A DNA stretch of 64,000 bases. Origin: Bombardia bombarda (Eukaryota; Ascomycota; Sordariomycetes; Sordariales; Lasiosphaeriaceae). Below the pieces are notes generated by a model that worked only from the letters and a program-made list of their open reading frames with translations, was not told where the DNA came from and made no database searches. Both the position numbers and the translations under genes were made by a program. The stretch lies in NCBI GenBank assembly GCA_030512295.1, contig JAULSR010000002.1, forward strand, positions 4,030,001 to 4,094,000. Direction: 5' to 3'. Each line of letters begins with the position of its first letter. The first letter of the stretch is position 1. Shown one piece after another: positions 33,255-45,237 of this stretch.

Positions 33255-35172
33255 CTATGCAATCCAGAACCAGATCCTCTCCAGAGTATTTCTCGGCTTC
33301 TGTTCAGGCCAGTGAGCATCCTCGGCATCGAGCGCGGCCTTGCCCGTCTGGAGGTCCGCCTCTGCAGGCGAGAGCCACTTTGTGCGCTTGAAGACCTTCC
33401 AGAACGCGAAGAGGACGAAGAAGACGGGGATACCAATGTACGCGGCGACAAAGTCTGTTTTGTTTCACACTTGGTTAGCGATAACGAACGTGGGTCGGAA
33501 GGCATGAACAAACACGAAAACACAATAACATCCCCACAAGGAGACAAAGCAGTAGAAATACGCAATATCAAGAAAGGCCACATACCACTAGCGTTCCAGT
33601 TTCCGTCAATGAAGATGGCAAAGCCGCTGAAGAAGATGATGATGGAGAAGTAGATGAGGGCAAACCACGCCGTGTAGGGCTGCCACGGGCTCTTAAACAC
33701 GAGCGTGTCGCGATCGATACCCTGCGCCTTCAGCGCCTTGTAAAACTGCAGGTACGCCACGCAGATGGAGCACCAGGTAAACAAGTTGGCAATCGTCGTG
33801 ATGTTCTGGAACCACGCAAACGCCTTGGCTGCGCCACCGTCGCTATCCACCGACAAATATGTCAACAGACCCACGGCAGACGTGACGCCAACGGCATAGT
33901 ATGGCACACCCTTCTCCGAGCATGTAAGGAAGAAGCGCGGCGCCTGTCGGTTCTGGGCAAGGGCATAGAGATAGCGCGAGCCAGTGTAAAGGAAGGCGTT
34001 TCCGGACGAGGTGGCCGAGGTGAGAATAACGGCGTTGATGATGGACGGGAGAACGGTGATGCCGGCGTTTTGGATACCAATGACCCAGGGGGAGCGGGCT
34101 GCGCCAGCCGCACCGGCATCCTGGGCGGAGAGGAGGTGCTCGTCGTTGGCAGAGACCAGCACACCAATGGCAAGAGATCCGAGCACGTAGAAGAACAGGA
34201 TACGCCAGAAGACACGACGGACGGCCTTGGGGATGTTCTTGCGCGGGTTCTCGGCCTCACCAGCTGCAACTGCCACCATCTCGACGCCACCATATGAGAA
34301 AGCAGCGTTAATCAGGGTGGAGAAGAGACCGAGGAAGCGGCCGAGATCGCCCGTGGCTTGATATTCCTTCATTGGGCCATCTCTCTGCCAAAACCAGAAG
34401 CCGAGACGGGTGTGGTTCGGGTTACCGCCGAGGTCGACAATGAAGGCCATGATGAGCAGGCCAACAATTGTGATGATCTTGATGGAAGCGAAACAGAACT
34501 CGGCCTCTCCATAGATGGCGACGGCAAAGATGTTCAAGAATATGATGAAGATGAGCAAGATGGTAATCCAGACGGCCACGTTGATTTCCGCAGCGCCTTC
34601 CCAGTAGCTTATGACGATTGCAGCTGCCGAGATCTCGGCGCAAATCGTGATGGAGGAGGAGTACCAGTTGTTCCAGCCGACAGCGAAGCCGAGGGCTTCA
34701 TCGACATAGCGAGCGCAGAATTGGGGAATCGCACCGGGGAGGGGAAGCCATGTTGCCATCTCGCCGAGACATTGCATCATGGCGAAGACGGCGATACCGG
34801 TGAAGGTGTAGCCGAGGAGAACGGAGAGCGGGCCGGCGCGGGTCAGGGCGCTACCGATTCCAAGGAAGAGACCGGTACCGATGGTGCCTCCGAGCGCGAT
34901 GAACTGAATGTGTCGCGACTTGAGTCTAGAGTGAAGCAGTAACAAGTCAGTGTTTGAGCTCTCGGACGGGTACAAGCACGGCATATGCGCCGCCAACGGG
35001 GTGGTGTCGGCGTCCAAGTCACAACATACCCTCTGGTCACGTAGCCATACTGGTCGACCTCGCTGCCCAAGACGGCACCGCCCTCGTTTATCCGGTCCTG
35101 CTTTCGCTCATCGCTGCCATCAAAAGTCGGGATCTGGCCATCCTCGACCTCGTTGGAGCTCTTCTCTGCCAT
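33255..35172 (-). CDS. Amino-acid permease (YAT/AAT family, APC superfamily)
   Basis: CDS is complement(35030..35172, 33586..34925, 33255..33454), 560 aa. Introns are 104 bp (GTATGT...TCTAG, giving VTRGLKSRHIQFIALGG) and 131 bp (GTATGT...AACAG, giving NWNASDFVAAYIGIPVF). A charged cytosolic N-terminus precedes about twelve hydrophobic segments. Family signatures are ALGGTIGTGLFLGIGSAL (TM1), TFTGIAVFAMMQCLGEMATW, VGWNNWYSSSITI, ISYWEG, FWFWQRDGPMKEY, GVEMVAVAAGEAENPRKNIPKA and SRYLYALAQNRQAP. The C-terminal tail ends ERIWFWIA. It is a plasma-membrane proton/amino-acid symporter by family. The substrate is not predictable. The gene is intact. Confidence 0.93.
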
Positions 35173-35948
35173 CGTTGGTATGTGTGAAGCCCGTGACACC
35201 TTCCCTCTGTGCAAGGTAGAAAAGAAGAAGAGATTTGAAGTAGGCGACGACAACAACAATACTGCACTGTCAAGAGGCAGCAGTCGTGCTTCAGCAGGGA
35301 ACTTGCATCAAACGAGAGAGGCTTGGGACGGCGAGACAGAAAGGGGAGCTGTGGCATTTATGGGTGGATCGCAATCAAAAGTTCCGTCCTCTGTTTCTTC
35401 CATTCCTCTCCTACACCACACCTTCATCAGCTGTCCGCGCCGTACGCACGAATGTACATGGACAGTACGTACATGGACTACAGCCGGCCGGGGGAAAATG
35501 CGGGAGGGAGGGGGGTGTCGAATGCAGGCCAGGCCAGACTAGACTAGATACACACCACCACACCACATGCATCCTTTCTCTCAGCGAAGGACTGGAAGAA
35601 CTGGGACCACGCCCCCAATGGGCCATTGATGCACTTCATCAAGGCTGGTGGTACGCGCCACAGCCCAGTTTTGAGATGGACCAATGGGCGAGGAGCAACG
35701 AGATATCGCCGTGAGACATGCATTCACCGCTGCTAGGTGCTAGGTGCCAGCCGCCATCGTTGGATTGCCCTTGTCACTCACGGCCTTGTTTGTTGATTGC
35801 TCTTGCTTTGATGCCGAGCCCACTTTGGCTGAGCCGGGTTATTATCTCTGGGGTTCCGTATCTAAGGTGGTGTATCTCTGCGAGGACGGGAAGACAAAGA
35901 CGGGAAGACGGGAGCTGGGGTCGATGGACAGCTGGGAACACTCGCTCG

Positions 35949-35949
35949 C

Positions 35950-36004
<55 letters not shown>
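35949..36004 (+). repeat. (CAGA)14 microsatellite
   Basis: Fourteen perfect tetranucleotide units (56 bp). Frames through it give meaningless RQTD/CLSV repeats. Confidence 0.97.
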
Positions 36005-36005
<1 letters not shown>

Positions 36006-36075
36006 TGGCGGGCTCTGGCTGGGATGAAGAAAGCTGGGCTCATGGATTGGCGGTCTTGGAGATGGATGCAATGGC

Positions 36076-36096
36076 GGGGGGGGGGGGGGGGGGGGG
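36076..36096 (+). repeat. G21 homopolymer
   Basis: Twenty-one consecutive G, 72 bp after the CAGA array. Confidence 0.95.
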
Positions 36097-39000
36097 TGTG
36101 GTGATTCTGAAAGTGGACAATGTGGCCGATGCGACGCGCACGTTGTCGGTGGCCCCGAGCGCCCTCCCTAGGCTCCCCTCGACCCCTCAGGTATCATGGG
36201 TGTCAGTGTTTGCCTCGCGCAGCATGGCCTTTGTGTGACGATTCCCATCGTATGTGCTGCGGTGCTTGCTTATGTCAGACAGTCCAGCGCCATAGAACGT
36301 TGAGGCAATCATTGCGCGAAGAGGGTTGGCGTGACTAGTGTATGTCCTGGAGAGTAGAACTACCCCATGTCGCCATCAAAAGTGTCAGCATATATTGTCT
36401 GCACCATGCACGAGAACACATCCGTATCCGGGTACCCTGTTGGGTCGGTTTGGTGCTGCTTTGATGCCTTTGGATTCTTCCGTGCTGCGACCCTTCTTTG
36501 CCTAATAGGTCTCCCATAGAGAGAAGGAATCCAATGGTCGGCGGAAATAAAGCTCTCCAACGCGCTGCTGTCCTGGTGCTGCTGCAGTTGCATGATGCCA
36601 TGCAAGAAGCCTGGTCAAGCCCGACTGGTCGCACAGCTTCTCCCATTCTGACGAGATGCATTCATTTCATTGTGTGGCAGTGTTCCTTCCATTCCACGAC
36701 GAAGAAGGCTCGGTGAACAATTTGCGATTCAATTTTGGCTGTTCTGAATGATGCAAGGAAAGAACGTTGTCATTCGCCAAGTGCAAACCGTTTCCGCCCT
36801 CTAGTTCTGGACTACCCCCCGCATCGCGCCTTCCTTCCAGGCATTGCTTATCTCTCGCAGGACCCTGTTCTATTGGCCACAATGGCCCTTGTTGCCCATG
36901 CTAGGCTCTCTCAGGAAGAGGAAGCCTCGACCGCGGGCCAGCGTTCAGCACGCTAACGAATAGCTAGCAGAACCTTTGTTGGCGACAAGCTTCACTAGCT
37001 CCAATGAGCTCCCCAGAGCTTTCTCGGCCAAGCAATGGCAAGCTTTCCCTTCCCTTCCCGTGCCTTCTCCAGCGGCCCTTGGCAATGAAATAAATAAAAA
37101 CGAGAAACGAACGCCACATGGCAGCCAAGGCAGCCTCCTTTCGTCGACCTTCTTCATTGGGACACCCCCTCGCACGCGCTATCTCGCACTCTCACGCACT
37201 CACAGACACATATTGGTCCCACAGGTGCCAACCCAACCTTATCAATTGGACAATCGAACCCCTCTTGTGCTCTTCTATCGATGGCATGTCCAGTGCATCA
37301 TCTGCAGAAAAGGTGATCATCTCGCTTGGCGTCCTCTCGGCCGCCCGTCCCTCCCACACCCCGCGTGTTTTTGCCTCTTCGATGCTTCCCACCCGTGTGT
37401 CCTGGCTGCTGGTTGTCGTGACCGATCCAAATCGCTGGGAAAGCTGTCATCTTTCGTTTCCGCCTTTTGTTTCACTCGAAATGAGGTGGACATGTAACCT
37501 GGGATTCTTGTGTTTGGGGTGGCGCCACCGGATCACGCACGATGAGTGCGTCCCATCTGCAAGTCGGACCGGCGCCAGCTGCTTCTTGTTGCACTTTGCA
37601 TTGGAAAATGCCATATATAGACCTGGCCAAGAATCACTTCTCTGCAGCTTCGATCGGTACTTCAGTTGGCCCCTCACTCGCATTCCATTCCATAGATTCT
37701 CTCAAGGCTCTCGGGCCGTACCTACCCGTGCTGGGTTATGAAGGTAAGGTATACGAGATCCAAGACATGTCTTGTGTGCAGTTTCTTTTTCTAATGCGTG
37801 TTCTTCTTTGTTTCAGAACGGAGGTAAGCCATTCGTGCGTCAAACATTCCATTCCGGGGAATTCATATCGTCATCAGTCGCTGTGCTTTTGTGCAGGATC
37901 TATGAGAACCTAGGAGGTTGTATACTACGCCTTCATGTTAGGACCATATACTGTCCACAACATTACTCAGAAGACTTCGTAGCCCATACGACTACGCAAG
38001 TGCTCATGATCAGTATTTGATTCTGTCACGCCTTGAATGGAGATTGGTGATGGGTTACATTTGTCATAAACGTTCCATGAAGATTGTTGTTAAAATGAAC
38101 GTGAGACCACAACACCAGACTTGTATTTACAATCACCAACTATGAAATGACTCTAAAACAAATACATCAGCTATTTGGACATACTTGTCTCAAGATTGAA
38201 CATACATGGCCACAAGATGCATGTCTCATTAACGACGCCTCTCATATTTTGACAATCATGTAGCATCATAATACAAATAAACCACAACGCTACAGATCTT
38301 AGACACATGATTGTCTCCAAGTGTTAAACCATGTACGACACACATCAAGCAGTACTTCAGTTCCAACTTCTGCGTGGAAATCTGTACGTTTCTTAATGTT
38401 TAGTAGAACTGTTAGGTCGTTGGATATATCGTTAAACACCTATATACGATTTACTATTTACATGTCACTGTTTTACCTTGGTAGAACAGACCAGCACTGG
38501 GTCTATGTAGTACTACTCACCTTGCTAGTACGACGAGCGACCAGAATATTAAAGCTCATGTTACATCAGCAACTGAACATATGCTTTCATGTTCGTTGGA
38601 TATCTTTGTATTTTTATGCAACACTAGCTGGCCAATGCAAAGCAACGTGATCTGGATAGTAAGCTACACAAACCCCAATACACGTGTTTGTGTCTGGAAT
38701 ATCATAGACTTTATATATATCGTGTCTTGGTCCTCCATGGTAGATGCCGACCGTAGTAACCGAGGGAATACCCATACCACACTCACCCGCCAAGCCTTCC
38801 ATTATTGGCTTCAAGTCTCGGGTATGTAATGAAGTGTTCCAACAGATCCAGGTACCTGTACGTTAGTAGAACAGTGAGATTGTGCACGGGGGTATGGTAT
38901 CTTACAATGACGCATACACAAAACAAGAACAAGGCAGCCCTACATGACTAGACAGCCCTGTATTGGCCATGCAGACTTTGGTCGAGCGGTACAGTTTGAA

Positions 39001-39135
39001 CAAACACCAAGTGCGACAGCTTCACAGACCCGCACAAAACTAGGTAGTCTATTTGGCTAACAGGGCAAATTTGGCAAATTTTAGCGAACAAAAATAGGCA
39101 GTCTACAACTTGAGCACTCTCGAGATTCCAGTCAG

Positions 39136-39985
39136 TCACAGCCAGTTGTCAAACCAGGTGACCGCCTGGTAAAAGGCCTGCTCCTTGGCAAAGCGCTCCA
39201 CCTTCTTGCTCATATCGCACCTGACCGAGAAGCCGTGCTCGACGCCGCTGTACAGGCCGATCTGGTAGGGCATGCCCGTCTCCTTGAGGATCTCCTCGGC
39301 CCTGTGGCGCCTCTCGGGGGGAAGATGCTGTCCGTCTCGGCAGCGGCGATGCACACGGGGCCGGCCAGGCTCCTGAGCTCGTCCTCCTCGACGAAGCTGG
39401 GGTGTGCGACGAAGCCGACGTCGATGCCCTCCTTGAAGTGCCTAAAGACATACTTGGCGCCGAAGCAGTATCCCAGGGCGCCGAGTTTGGTCACGCCGTA
39501 CTCCTCCTTGAGGGTCTTGATGGCGGCCGAGACGATGGGGTCGACCTGGAGAGCGGTGTGGGGGTTGTTTCCGTCAGAGCCCTTGGTCAGCCAGGCCATG
39601 AAGTCGAAGCCGTCGGGGCGGTTGAGGGAGAGGGCGTCGCCATTGAAGAGATCGACGATCAGAGTGGTGTAGCCGGCGGCGGCGTACTGGTCGGCCATGA
39701 GCTGCGAGTTTTGCCAGATGCCGATGACGTCGGGGAGGTAGAGCAGGCCGGTGCCAGGGCGCGAGGGCGCCGAGGCGGGGGGTGTCGCAAGGTAGCCCGT
39801 CCATTTGCCCGCGATGGTGATGGAGGTGCCGGTCGGGGTGCCCCTGGGGTGAGAATTGTCAGACTTCGATGCTAATATAGAACTAGATATTCTAGGACTG
39901 GTTGGAGGAAATAAGAGCGGCGCGCGTACTCGTGCTTAAAGCCGGTGGTGCAGCAATTCGCTGGCGGGCTGGCAATGCTGGTCAT
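39136..39985 (-). CDS. Dienelactone hydrolase family protein, one frameshift as read
   Basis: Exon 1 is complement(39930..39985), opening MTSIASPPANCC. An 86-bp intron (GTACGC...CCCCAG) joins it to the main exon starting at 39843, giving FKHEGTPTGTSITIAGKW. The alpha/beta-hydrolase DLH fold shows LLYLPDVIGIW, ADQYAAAGYTTLIVDLFNGD and GALGYCFGAKYV, where Cys takes the nucleophile place of the G-x-C-x-G motif of dienelactone hydrolases. GPVCIAAAETDSIFPPE supplies the acid residue, and YSGVEHGFSVR supplies the His. Between IFPP and ERRHRAEEIL the frame slips: the C run (G6 at 39316-39321) is one base short of what the two frames need. Every catalytic block is otherwise intact, so a sequencing error is more likely than decay. 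Length would be about 254 aa. Confidence 0.85.
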
Positions 39986-40424
39986 GGTGATGATGTGATT
40001 GTTGGGTGGCTGGGGATTGGAGATTGGGGATTGGAGATTGGAGATTGGAGATTGGTGGTAGTATGGATGTCTTGAGCAACTTGACACAAGTCGATGAAAG
40101 AAGGAGGGATCGTGGTCGGCTTTATGGATGAGAGGCGGAGGTAAGGCGGCTTGGTACCTTACACAGTAGCTGCCCCGCCTGGGTGGTTGCCCCTCCATGC
40201 CCCCTGTGCCCCTATGCCCCTGGGCCCCTGGGCCCTGCAGGGTCTCTGCGCTACCTACCTTTACCCCTCCATGGAAGCTCATTAATCCGCTAATACCGCG
40301 TGAGATTTCATGACTGACGGCTATGTGTATTCTAATCACAGCACCTGCCTCGGGAGCCTACACAGTAGAAGCTGTGTCGGCCATTCGGACAACTCTAACC
40401 CCGCTTCGGCCGACTTAAACCCGC
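39986..40424. other. Spacer with GGAGATT-type direct repeats
   Basis: This is the 5' flank of the dienelactone hydrolase gene. It carries degenerate seven-base GGAGATT/GGGGATT repeats at about 40013-40055. No gene. Confidence 0.7.
40013..40055 (+). repeat. Degenerate GGAGATT tandem repeat
   Basis: Six near-identical 7-mers (GGGGATT or GGAGATT) lie within the 5' leader of the dienelactone hydrolase gene, about 30-70 bp upstream of its ATG. Confidence 0.9.
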
Positions 40425-41027
40425 CTACCATCCTCTCTCTCGCAGCTCCTTCTCATAGATCCTGAAAACAGCCTCCCTCGCCATCCTGGGCACCAATTCC
40501 GGCACCACCTCGCCCACCTCGACCACCTTCACCACCCGATACCCCTGTCGTTCGTACCACTCGGCCAGCCTCTCCTTGAAGCCATGCACCCACCCGCCGT
40601 GAGGATACAGCAGGTCGATGCGCATCGTCTTGGCTCCTAGCTTCCGTGCCCGGTCCTCAGCAAATACCATGAGGTCCCTCCCGACCCCCAGCCCGCGAAA
40701 GGCATCGTCGCACGCCAGCACCCCAAACAATGCCGTCCTGCCGTCGTCTAGCAATGACACGCGCGCGCAGCCCACCAGTCCTTGGGCATCCGTCTGGGAT
40801 GAGTCTGGCTGCCATGCCAGGCACAACTCTGAGGCCTCTAGGTATTGCCTTATCTCAGGTGCTGCGCAGCGGAGCACATTGTCGGTGGGGTGGAAGAAGG
40901 TGCCTTGTTCGGAGAAGGCGACGTTGATGATGTCGACGAGGCGGGTGAGGACAGGGATGTTGGATGCGATGGCGGCTGGGGGGATCACGATGGTTATCGC
41001 TGGTGGTTCTTTTATCGAAGAGGCCAT
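40425..41027 (-). CDS. GNAT-family N-acetyltransferase
   Basis: A single exon of 200 aa. The acetyl-CoA pyrophosphate loop is FRGLGVGRDLMVFAEDRARK (R111-G116 fits the R/Q-x-x-G-x-G/A motif). It is preceded by the beta4 strand FGVLACDDA and followed by TMRIDLLYPHG, then the beta6/7 region EWYERQGYRVVKVVEV. The N-terminal part (residues 20-90) contains LVDIINVAFSEQGTFFHPTD. The substrate is unknown; this resembles small fungal acetyltransferases of unassigned role. No lesions and no introns are seen. Confidence 0.88.
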   Translation of the reverse strand: MASSIKEPPAITIVIPPAAIASNIPVLTRLVDIINVAFSEQGTFFHPTDNVLRCAAPEIRQYLEASELCLAWQPDSSQTDAQGLVGCARVSLLDDGRTALFGVLACDDAFRGLGVGRDLMVFAEDRARKLGAKTMRIDLLYPHGGWVHGFKERLAEWYERQGYRVVKVVEVGEVVPELVPRMAREAVFRIYEKELRERGW

Positions 41028-41770
41028 TGTGATGAGTTAATTATTTGTGAACGTGAACATGTATCTGTGTAGCATTTGTTGTAAAGCCGTGATGCTATCT
41101 ATCCATTGTGACTTTTGACGTTATATATACTGGGTGATATTTGTCGAGTTGTTGATGTCGTTTTATCCGTATGTCATTGGAAGGGCGTGCAAGGGAAAAG
41201 TAGGCGCGAGTACATGTAGGTTATGACCAATGACAATTCACAATTGGGAGACACATACGAATACCACCTGCTACATTTGTATCTGTAACCATTAACTCCA
41301 AGGCCGGCTGTCAACAACCGAGAGCCAATGCATCTCCGTTAATGCATCTCTGTTAAACGTTAAACCAAGAGGCTGAAATGCTGAGGAGATAGGGCATCAA
41401 TTGTGGCTTGCGAGACATGGAAGTGGGGGCGGGTTCCCGTCGGCTCCAACGTCATGGCGCCAAGCCCTGAGCCCTGCAATGCAACCGCGGCCGTGTTGCG
41501 GCGAACGCCAATTCAGTTCCTGGTCCCTGCTGAACACCACCGAACTGGACTGGCGGCAATCAAGGTGTCCTTTGATCCTCCAGGTACAGTACACTAGAAT
41601 ACACCAAGAACTACCTTATAGAACACAGCGCGCCCGCCTAAATCCTCACCGCTCTATCGAATTTCACCTACCTAGATCCGACTGGCAGACGCTTCTCAAC
41701 CGACATTTTCCAACGATTGCGATGATTTGAAATCCTTCTTTCGACCTGCTAGACTGCAGCAGAGCGAGCC
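41028..41770. other. Divergent promoter region
   Basis: This 743-bp spacer lies between the minus-strand GNAT gene and the plus-strand TAPT1-like gene. No additional gene or clear motif is seen. Confidence 0.6.
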
Positions 41771-44700
41771 ATGGAGAGCGCGGTGCGAGGTCGAAATGGC
41801 GAAACGAAGAATGACAAGCTGAAGAATGGCGACACTTTTACGAATCTGGCATTCGATGCACCACCCACAAGCACCTCTTCACAGAACTTGAAGTCCAACA
41901 GCCAGCTCCCGTCTCCATTGCTGACCCCCAGCGACCCATCGTCGCCGCCGCCGCCGCCGCCAAGCTTGGAATCCGGCTTGTCGCACCCCGACGCCCTCCA
42001 CGCCTCAACCGCGACAAATGGCGTACCAACACCGGAGACGTCGAGCGACAGTCACAGCGACACCGAACACTTGTCGACTCTGCACCCCTATCCCGAACCC
42101 GTCATCCACGAGCCTGTACCCGAGACGGCGAGAGAATGGAGTTTCGACTATGCGAAGACACGCAGCCGATCGAGCACAAAGACCAGCACACACTCGGATG
42201 GAATACGACGCCTTTCTGCCTCCAAGATCCACGAGCTCACCGCCGCCCCCGAGTCGTTGCCCATCTCTCCCCTCCCCGATCGCAGCCCTCTGGATGCTCC
42301 CTTGTCGGCGAGCATCGTCGAGATGAGAAGTCAAGCATCGGCGGCAGACCAACTCCAAGCCGCTGAGGTTGGCCTGTCCTTGATCGACCAGACCGAGTTT
42401 CTGCGCCTCGACCGAACAAGCTCGGAATTCGACACAACTGCCTTGCGCGCGACGCTCCAAGCACGCCCCTCGGTGTCTGCGAGAACCCTGTCGACGCCCC
42501 CGACAGGCAGACGGAAGTCTATCAACCAGCCGCAAACCCAAACTCTGCCTCCTCGCCGCAACTCATTCCACCCTCTCCCGCGCCCTGTTCCCCTCGACCT
42601 CGACGGCCGCACCAACCTCTCCTCGACGACCACAACCGCGCCAGCACCCAAACCTCCAACCTCCGCCCGCAACGACGGCGCAAACACAGCGCCGCCGTCT
42701 CCCATACCGCCATCGATACCTCTCCCTCCCATGTCTATACCCACAGTTCTGCAGCTGGAGCTGGCCGGACAACGGCCTAGTCCGCTGTATATCCACCAGT
42801 CCTACGCCAACGATCTGCCCTACGAATCCAGCGCCGTCAAGTTCGAGCGCCTTAAGAACTTCCTCCTGGTCCCGTGGTTCCTGGAGCGAACAATCGTCTT
42901 TGGTGCGCTGGCCTGCATGGACGCATGGCTCTGGACGTTTACCGTCCTGCCCATGCGCTTCTGCATCGCCATCTCGGTCCTGCTGCGCTGGTGGGCCTAT
43001 ATCATTGCCAAAGAGACGCGCTGGGTGGTCGGCTTCGTGTGGTCCGGGCTTGGGCGCATGTGGAGGCGCGGCCGTCGTGGCCGGTCCGTGTCCAACGCGA
43101 GCAGCCACGGTTCGGCACGGACAGATGAGTCGCGCAGCCGAAGCAGGGTACGTGAACCGCTCAACGGCGGTGGCGGCAGCAGCAGCAGCAGCAGCAGTGC
43201 GGCTGCCACTGGCATCGACACAGGCCCGCGGCGGATGGAGAATCTGCGTGTCAACAGCACCAGCGGCAGCACCGGTGGAGTTGCGTCGGCCTTTAATAAC
43301 AAGCGAAACAACACCAAGCCCAGCACTGGCACATTCCGCCACCGACGGACCAAGTCGAGCCCGTCGAGCCTGACCTCGTTCCACAAGGCCGACCTCCTGC
43401 AGGGCGCCGTCATCATCTTCAGCTCCATCGCCCTCATGAACCTCGATGCCAGTCGCATGTACCACTTCATCCGGGCGCAGTCTGCCATCAAGCTCTACGC
43501 CATCTACAACCTCCTCGAGGTGGGCGACCGCCTGCTGTCGGCCCTGGGCCAGGACATCTTTGAGTGTCTCTTTAGTGCCGAGACGCTCTCTAGGAACAGC
43601 TCCGGCCGCTCAAAGATCATGCTGCCGCTGGGCATGTTTCTGCTCGCACTTGTCTACAATATCGTTCACTCGATCACGCTTTTTTACCAGGTCATTGCGC
43701 TCAACGTGGCCGTCAACTCGTACTCGAACGCCCTGTTGACCCTGCTCATGTCGAACCAGTTTGTCGAGATCAAGAGCGCCGTGTTCAAGCGCTTCGAGAA
43801 GGAGAACACCTTCCAGCTGGCGTGTGCGGATATTGTGGAGCGCTTTCAGCTGTGGATTATGCTGTTGATTATCGGCATGCGTAATGTGGTCGAGGTGGGC
43901 GGGCTGTCTGTGCCCGGGGCCGGCAGCGAGGACAGCATGGGGCCGAGCAGCTTTCCGCTGCACTCGGCGTCGATCCTGCCGGCAAGTTTCACGATATTGC
44001 CGTCGTGGCTGTGGAGCGGCGAGGTGCTGTCGCCGTTTTTTGTCGTGATTGGCAGTGAGATGATTGTGGACTGGATCAAGCATGCCTATGTGAACAAGTT
44101 TAACAATATCAAGCCGAGCTTTTACGGCAGGATACTCGACATCCTGTGCAAGGATTATTACACAAACGTGGGTCTTTGAGAAATTACAGTATTTGTGAAG
44201 CCATGGCTAACCAAATGACAGGCATTTGTGACGCCGTCACTCACACGCCGTCTCGGGCTGCCATTACTCCCTCTCTCGTGCTTATTCATCCGCGCCTCGG
44301 TGCAAATCTACAACATGTTTCTGGCAACTCACCTGCCCACCCCCTTGCCACCGTCCACACAGACCTCCCTCTCGGTCGAGTCAATGGCCGCCACCCCGTC
44401 CCCCGCCATGATGGCCGCGCTCGACCGTCTTGATAACATCATCCGCAACGCCCTCGGCCGCGCCGTCTACGGCTACCCATACGCCGAAGGCAGCAGCAGC
44501 AGCAGCAGTGGCGGCGCCGCTGAAGCCATGTCAACAACCATACCCGGTGCCGCCACAAAGCTGTGGCTATCGCTGCGTTGGACAAGCGACGACGTGATCG
44601 CGGCGCTGACCATGGTGGTGGTGTTTTTGCTGGTGTTCTTGATACTGCTCGTGATTAAGCTCCTGCTGGGAATGGTTCTGCTGCGGTACTCGCGGGACCG

Positions 44701-44968
44701 ATACGCGGCCATGAAGCAGAAGGAGCACAGGGTCGCCATGGGCAAGGAGGAAAGGGAAGGGTATGATACCAAGGGGAAGCGGACGGGCGGGTACGGGCAG
44801 GTGGAGGTGGGCGAGGACAGAAGGAGGTGGATTTTTGGGGATGATGCCGAGGGGCTGAGAAAGGTGAGGGAGAAGGAGCGGCGGGCCGAGAAGAATAGTG
44901 AGAGGGAGAAGGAGAAGGATTTTAGCGGGATTATGCGTTATGAGATGGTTGCTAAGCGGATTTGGTAG
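41771..44968 (+). CDS. TAPT1/EMP65-type ER membrane protein
   Basis: CDS is join(41771..44167, 44222..44968), 1,047 aa. The 54-bp intron (GTGGGT...ATGACAG) restores YYTNAFVTPSLTRRLGLP. The first 330 residues are disordered and Ser/Pro-rich. The conserved domain starts at SAVKFERLKNFLLVPWFLERT and includes DAWLWTFTVLPMRF, then a Ser/Arg-rich insertion (about 430-530). The core is MYHFIRAQSAIKLYAIYNLL, EVGDRLLSALGQDIFECLF, SNQFVEIKSAVFKRFEKEN and CADIVERFQLWIMLLIIGM. These are the signature blocks of the TAPT1 family (yeast Emp65, ER protein folding with Slp1). Several hydrophobic spans lie at 540-810 and around 945. The intact gene is tail-to-tail with the next one (269-bp spacer). Confidence 0.92.
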
Positions 44969-45237
44969 TCGGGGATGGTTTGTAGAAGTAATGTAATAAC
45001 ATTGTTTGTGATTTTTCCTTGTTTTTAAAATCATCAAGCGAGCGCGGGATGTGCAATTGCAGTTGGGATACTCGATAGATATTAGAGGTATGATGAATGG
45101 GATTCGTTAATGTGGCAGAGTGGGAAAGGGGTAACAACAAAAGGAGCGAGACTGTACAGTGGTATCATTGGTCTACCAACGAAAGGTGCGCCATCTGAAA
45201 CAGCTTCAATTTATTTACTTTTTTAATCCTTGGTTCC

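Larger units (their letters stand above)
35173..39135. other. 4-kb gene-poor region with microsatellite and AT-rich tract
   Basis: The permease promoter is at the left end. A (CAGA)14 array and a G21 run follow. Overlapping open frames at 36976-37913 lack motifs and conflict between frames. From about 37900 to 38950 the DNA turns AT-rich without coding signals. No gene is supported. Confidence 0.6.

Noticed and set aside
35949..36004. Regular repeat that might suggest a CRISPR-like array
   Set aside because: It is a plain (CAGA)14 microsatellite without spacers, in a eukaryotic genome.
36976..37913. Several overlapping open frames of 120-207 codons
   Set aside because: They conflict in frame, lack motifs and introns, and lie in low-complexity promoter-like DNA.
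42005..43491. Long antisense frames (178 and 300 codons) opposite the TAPT1-like gene
   Set aside because: Shadow frames caused by GC-rich codon use of the real gene on the plus strand.
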